From: Filosporella fistucella
Lineage: Eukaryota > Ascomycota > Leotiomycetes > Helotiales
NCBI GenBank assembly: GCA_030077755.1
Contig: JAQJZZ010000001.1
Location: 1,302,001-1,366,000 of the forward strand
Direction of reading: 5' to 3'
DNA length: 64,000 nt
Notes under the pieces: generated by a model
Told to the model about the DNA's origin: nothing
Database searches by the model: none
What the model saw: the letters and a program-made list of their open reading frames with translations, nothing else
In this document: in pieces, positions 58,301 to 64,000 of the stretch
How positions within the stretch are numbered: the first letter of the stretch is position 1
How the letters are laid out: every line of letters starts with the position of its first letter
Position numbers and translations under genes: made by a program

Positions 58301-61300
58301 TCACTCCCGATGGATACATGAGCGCTGTCATCAATACCGCGAATGCAGCCAGGTTACCTAGCGGAATAAGCTGGGCCAAAGCAAACGATTCAACCATTGC
58401 CAATGTAGCAAGAATAATGGTTACATATTCTGGAAGCTACCGTGTTGTTGAAGAAAGAAACATGACGCTTGCCCGGATACAAGTTCAGGTTGCTTTGAAT
58501 CCAGACTGGATCGGCACCGAACAGGTGAGGAAAGTCACGTTCGAGGAGACGAGCCGGGAGAAGCGCATGACTTTGACTGGTTACTCTGTGGGTTCAATCC
58601 ATGCTTAGAGGGAAATTTAAAAGCTGATCAGCAATTTCATCAAGGACGGGAAACTAGCGCCCAACTACTTGGTGTGGGAGAAGCTGGGGCCACCCCAGAC
58701 ATGAGATGAGCAGAAATTCTGGAGTCTGTATCTTCAGGAGCAGTTTGGAGAATTCGGTATCTTGATGGCTCTGGAAAATTACCATGCATCTTGGCAGTTT
58801 CCTCCTCCAAACTTTTGGTCACTCAAGCATTAAAATCTCCTTTGAGCAGATGAGGCGATAATTTTATAAAACTATAGAGCCTTTTGTGAGAATATGCAAA
58901 TAAACTTTCGGTGGGGAGAATTTTGTCAGATCTATTGTATCCGGATGTCGATTTGATATTATGAATTGGGTGCACGACACCTTTCTTATTAGATAGGCTA
59001 AATAAATCCGAAGTGCCATCCAAACTCACATGTCAAATTTCCTTTGATTTTGCTCTATTTGAAGGAACTTTCCATAGCATTGATAGCAGTATACGTACTA
59101 TTTGCTTTTAAAAAATGGATAAAAGTTTGTGAATTTGGTTCCGGCAATGAAGCCATGCCTCTCCGAGGCAGTCGTGAATAATAAACACGCAAACCAAAGA
59201 CTTGCACTCTTCTGAGTTGGACCTGTCGTAATTCTTGCATCAAATATAGGGATACTTTAAATTTATGCTACTATAGATGTGAGTGTGGAAAGCAAGGTGT
59301 TGAGAGTGGAAAGCAAACTTTGGGGGCCGCTCTTGGGTCAGGTTTATGAGCCGATATAGGCCTGCTCGTTTCAACAAATAACGTCTTTGATGGTCCAACG
59401 GTTAAGATTTCCGCTTGTCAAGCAATTTGGCAATCCGCGGGAGATCGGGGTTCGACTCCCCGTAAGTGCAACATTCCTCAATTCCATCATCCAATAGCTA
59501 ACAATTCCCAGGTCAGAGAGACAATACTTAACCCCAAGTACGACTTGGTTCCAAATTTTTTTTTTTTTGGAATATTTAACCAGCCGAAAGAAAATGAAAC
59601 ATGTTGATTTGTCTTTTGGGGTCTGTGCGCTGGGTCGATTGTGGGGTTCGGCAAAGCTTGTGGCATTGAAGAATAGTCGGGCAGGGTTGGCTTTTGCAAG
59701 CTGAGTTGACATCAAGGCGGCATGAAATATCAATGATCTTATTCTGACACTTGTGTATCGTTGTGAGAAAGAAGAAATTCGGTATTGCCTATAATATTCA
59801 ACTAGTTGAGAGCAAGTTGTCCTCCAGAAGAGATTCGAGGATTGGGCGAGCTGGAAAGATAGGGAACGTTTGACTTGTACACAACCCGATTTCTGGAGTC
59901 TATTTTTGCATTTACGTTGCTGAACAGAACTCATTTCCCGCAGGCTGGACTGGTATAGGAAAGGCCAAATTGAGGTCGACATCGGAAAGGGTCGTAAGAT
60001 CTGGAACATAGGGCTGTCGCCTGCTTTTCCCAAGGCAGATTCCTGACACCCTTGACATAATCTAAATACCTCAACTTCCACCCTACCTCGTTTCGAATCC
60101 TTCAGGGCGAACATTCGCAAACAATTAAGATTTGGGCAACTGATTCAGATTAGCGACTGGCTGGCGAGGCAAAGGGCGACGTCCTAATCTTGAGCCACCC
60201 TCTACCGGAAAATTACGGTGACATGAAGTTGCTTGAGAACGACCTGTCATCAATTCGTGATACTATTGTGTGTCGCAGCACCAGATTCCAACAGCTCGTC
60301 CATCAAGCCTGCGGAAATTTGGGATAAACTCCTCGCAGTTGTCCTCCCTCATTCCTTGTTTCTCGTGAGTGGATTTCTCCCGAGTGGGCACGACAGACAA
60401 CATCTACGACGACTTAGTCAACTAAACCTGGTTACAACATCATCTCCTTCAACTCCCACACCAACAGTTAACAATCCCCAGATCACGCATCCATATTGCT
60501 CACAGGCTCGTTCTTATCACCCTGTCTATCCAGGCCGCATCTTGTGGAGGTTACATCCTCCGCAAACAGTCAATCGGGCTGCCGAAGGGCAAACATGGCG
60601 GGGCAAGGCAACCGCCTGAGACCGCACCCGATATTTTCCTCCATCATAAAACATCTGAAAAAAGCCATGCCGCCCTTCTTAACCTCTTTCCTTATGATTA
60701 TACCTCAGTTCTGCAAGTGCAGCGAAGAAAAGACGTGACATGCATCGCCCTATCTCACAGCCCTCTTATCGCCCTCTGTTGAAGCACAGAAAATTTATCA
60801 TCCGAGATAATATGTTTCACAACACCAGTTACTTAGTCACTTGGTGCGTGGAACGGATACCTAGCAATCACAGGAATTGGCCTATAGGATATCAGCCTGG
60901 CTTTCCCGGAAGTCACGTTCGCCTTTCTCCAGTCAGATATAGGTGGGTAATTAAGTCCACCGCTCACCCATATCTTGGATCATGGTGCATTACTCGAATA
61001 GGCTGAGCAAGTTTTGATACTCGAGGGCTACAAGCTTCATGATGACCTCGCCCTGGACGCTTGGTGCAGCTGTTCTGAGGGTGTACAAAAGGATGGTAGT
61101 CTTCCTCTCTTGTCTTCTTATTCACGAGTTTTCCTCAAACTCATTCTCAAATCATCCTCGCAATTCAAGCTATTCTCCAGCTTTTGTTGGCTCTTTGGGC
61201 GTTCTCTCAGAGCTTCTTTTAGGGTATTTCCAGGACAAATACCTCAATTGTTCTCTTACCCTATTATCAAGCAAGCCTTAACAGCTTAGGCACCATATCT

Positions 61301-64000
61301 CAAGTCCTTTCAGCAAGCCAGTACAATACTGATCGCAAAGACTAAAAGTTGCGCAGTACTCGCTGGAATACTTCCAACTATATCACCAATCCACTCAATT
61401 TCAATACTCCAATATTCCGTTCTGAGAGCTATCCCGTATCGTTCCACGTCCCTCCTTCTCAGCTATCCGCAACCCAGCTTACCCAGACGTCCACTATATC
61501 ACTCTCAACATTTCACTATATTATCTCCTTACCTTCTGATACTCATCACCATACTCTATAGTCTTCAAAGTCTCCATCATCGCCCCTCACTTCTCACCTC
61601 TCACCCATTTCTCATACACTTTTCACCAGTACCATTAACCAAAATGTCCAACTCCTCCACACAAGTCCACAACGGCTCTTCACGCAGCACCTCATCACAT
61701 CCATACAAATCTTCCACCCAACATACCCATAAATACAGCTCCTCCTCCACTTCTTCAAACGAAGGAATAACCCGCTATGTCCAAGACACACGTGATCATC
61801 GCTCTTATTCTGTAAAGGAATATGATCCGTGTCAGGAGGCGTCAAAGAGGAGACACAGGGAGGAAATCGAGCGAGTTGTAGGGGGGAGGTATTAGTGATT
61901 TGAGTTAAGGATGGGGGTTAGGAATCTGGAGGGGAAAGGAACAGTGGCAAGGTTGAATGAGCTCATCAACTTGACACAGATTTTTCAAGAGCTCCTCAGG
62001 CAAATGGGGCTGTATCGATAAGTATGTGGTTCAAAACTCCATCTTGCATCTCGCAACTCACCACCCATCACTCAACCATCTCTCATGACAAGAGGCAAAC
62101 ACACTCTTCAGTACATCTTCAGGAAAAGCATCTATATAACGACTCGAAAAGATCGATACATGATTTCAGCCTTGTACCAGGACGGTCATTGTTTTCAGGA
62201 CTTTTTATTTGCGATACCCTTCTTGTCTATATTTCGTGCAGGAGTTGATATGTTTCTGATGTCTTACGGTCGGGCTTATGATTGTGTTCATGGTTGTAGC
62301 GATAGAGTATCTGGATTGGGTTATTAGTATCGCGTATTAGCGATTGTTTGGATAGTGTAAGGGATTTGAGAGTCTGGGTGGGCATTTTGAAGAATGGACT
62401 AGGAATTTGGGTGGAGTGGATGAATCAATGGCTTGTATTGTATTATAGGAAGCGGAAAAACATTTTAGGAAAGATTCTGAACCTAGAGGTCATGATTACC
62501 CAGATACGTTTGAGCGAAGAATTGTATGGGGAAGGAAACGAGGTATTACATGTAATCGCATTTTATTGCATCGTACATTCTTCTATGGAATTTTCTATTA
62601 TACACACAATCCAACTCATTGAGAGGGGTATTTACGCTTGCCACCCAAACCATATGACGCCGTCTACGCAACCCGCTTTACATACTCCATATTTTGTACA
62701 AGAGTTTGATTTGTCATTTATCCTCCCCGCTTCCAGATTTCAAGAGAGCTAAGTTGTATCTCTTCAGCTCTGTATTGGTCATTCTTGAAGGACTCTTAAC
62801 CATCATATCCTCTCCTTTCGAGCTTTTCGGGAAGGCAATCACATCCTTGACTGACTCTTTTCCGGTCATAACCGCGATGAGTCTGTCAAAGCCAATAGCC
62901 AGACCAGCATGAGGCGGACAACCAGCACGGAGTGCATTGAAAAGGTGAGTGAAATCAGCCAACCTTTCCTCGGTCATTTTTAGAATATCCCTCATCACGA
63001 ATTGTTGCATATCAGCATTGTGAATACGTCGACTGCCGCCTCCCAGCTCTACACCATTTACCACAAGATCATAATGATCTGCCTTTGCTTTGAGAGGATC
63101 AGTGAGCAGCAAGTCAACATCGGCGGCTGTTTTGGGGGCAGTGAACGGATGATGAGTTGCCGAGAATCCGGCTGAGCCGCCCTGACCTGGATCGATGCCA
63201 TCTTCGAGTGTAAACATTGGGAAATCGGTGACCCAGATGAATCGGAACTCGTTAGGTGGTTCAATCAATTCTCTTTCGATCGCAGCTTTCTGTAGTGCTA
63301 AACGAAGCTTGCCGAGCATGGTTGACCCTCCTGAATGTGGAAGATTTGGACGAGCTTGAATCAGCAAAACATCGCCATTTGTAAACTCCGAGTCGTATTC
63401 GTTGTTCTCGTATGGTCTTCTGACGAGGTTGCCATAGAGCTCTTTCAACTTTTCTGCACCCTCAAAGCCAAATATTTGAAGACCCTCGACTGGACGGCTC
63501 GGGTCAAAAACAGCAATACCTGGAGCACCGTCGACATTGTTTCTGAACACTTCCGCATCTGGTGAGTCCAAGAAGTCCCCTATGAATAGCTGCGCTTCTT
63601 TAGGAGAGCAACCCAGAGGCATCTTAAAGATTTCAATGATAGGATTGTCGATGGAAGTCAGCATTCCCTTTAATTCCGAGGAAACGATGTGATCGATACG
63701 ATGAATCTGAAGGGGTTAGCTGATACAATAAAAGTAAAATTTCAACTCACTAAGCCAGGTATGCGAAGATCAGGCTTGTCTGAGCCATGCTTCGACATAG
63801 CTTCGTCGTATGTCACTCGAAAAAATGGTTCACCTCCAGAAGAAATTGAGATATCGAATCTTTCATAAAGAGCTTTGACAAGTTTCTCCACCCGATTCAT
63901 AACACCCTCACCATCTGTAAATGCCATCTCCAGATCAACCTAGATAATGTAAGCTTTGCGCAAACGATGCAGTCTAGGATCTTACCTGGGTAAATTCAGG

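Overview
The window comes from the nuclear genome of a filamentous ascomycete (Pezizomycotina; a Leotiomycete is my best guess, from overall protein flavour rather than proof). Genes are split by short GT-AG introns, mostly 45-70 nt, with CTAAC/CTAAT-like branch points. Genes lie on both strands without operons. The families are typically fungal: GH71 mutanase, PTR2 peptide transporter, DHA1 drug transporter, HET-domain remnants, a Ppc89-like spindle-pole protein, and AT-rich islands that look RIP-mutated.

Layout. 1-16 kb: a URI/Bud27 prefoldin-like gene (minus) diverges from a Ppc89-like spindle pole body scaffold (plus). Then come a secreted Ser/Thr-rich wall-type protein, a DHA1 MFS transporter and a MAPEG membrane protein (all minus). 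16-31 kb, mostly plus: a THEM6-like thioesterase, a 1-Cys peroxiredoxin, a Kelch-BTB protein, three small membrane-protein genes in a row, and one small minus-strand gene with an unusual repeat-rich upstream region. 32-39 kb: a 930-aa ankyrin protein converging on an acidic-tailed protein, an AT-rich island, and an unknown membrane protein. 39-50 kb: gene-poor except for a 15-exon GH71 gene. 50-58 kb: a PTR2 transporter, a HET pseudogene, a frameshifted PAN/apple-like secreted-protein gene, another AT-rich island and a lipocalin-like protein. 58-64 kb: a degenerate intron-containing tRNA-Asp, a small Ser-rich protein and the 3' part of mitochondrial aspartyl-tRNA synthetase, which runs off the right edge.

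How genes relate. I see no biosynthetic cluster and no single multi-gene system. Housekeeping blocks (URI/Ppc89, peroxiredoxin/Kelch-BTB, AspRS) alternate with accessory blocks (39-58 kb) rich in secreted, transport and HET genes or their remains. Exon models were built by hand by carrying reading phase across each GT-AG junction. Where the total phase closes over many exons (GH71, PTR2, peroxiredoxin) I trust the model. The most unusual signals are a six-unit repeat carrying three KEN boxes in the spindle-pole protein, a cryptic 14-bp minisatellite beside clustered AAGTGCAA elements, a 4-nt start exon and an 11-nt internal exon, and a secreted-protein gene broken at three homopolymers.
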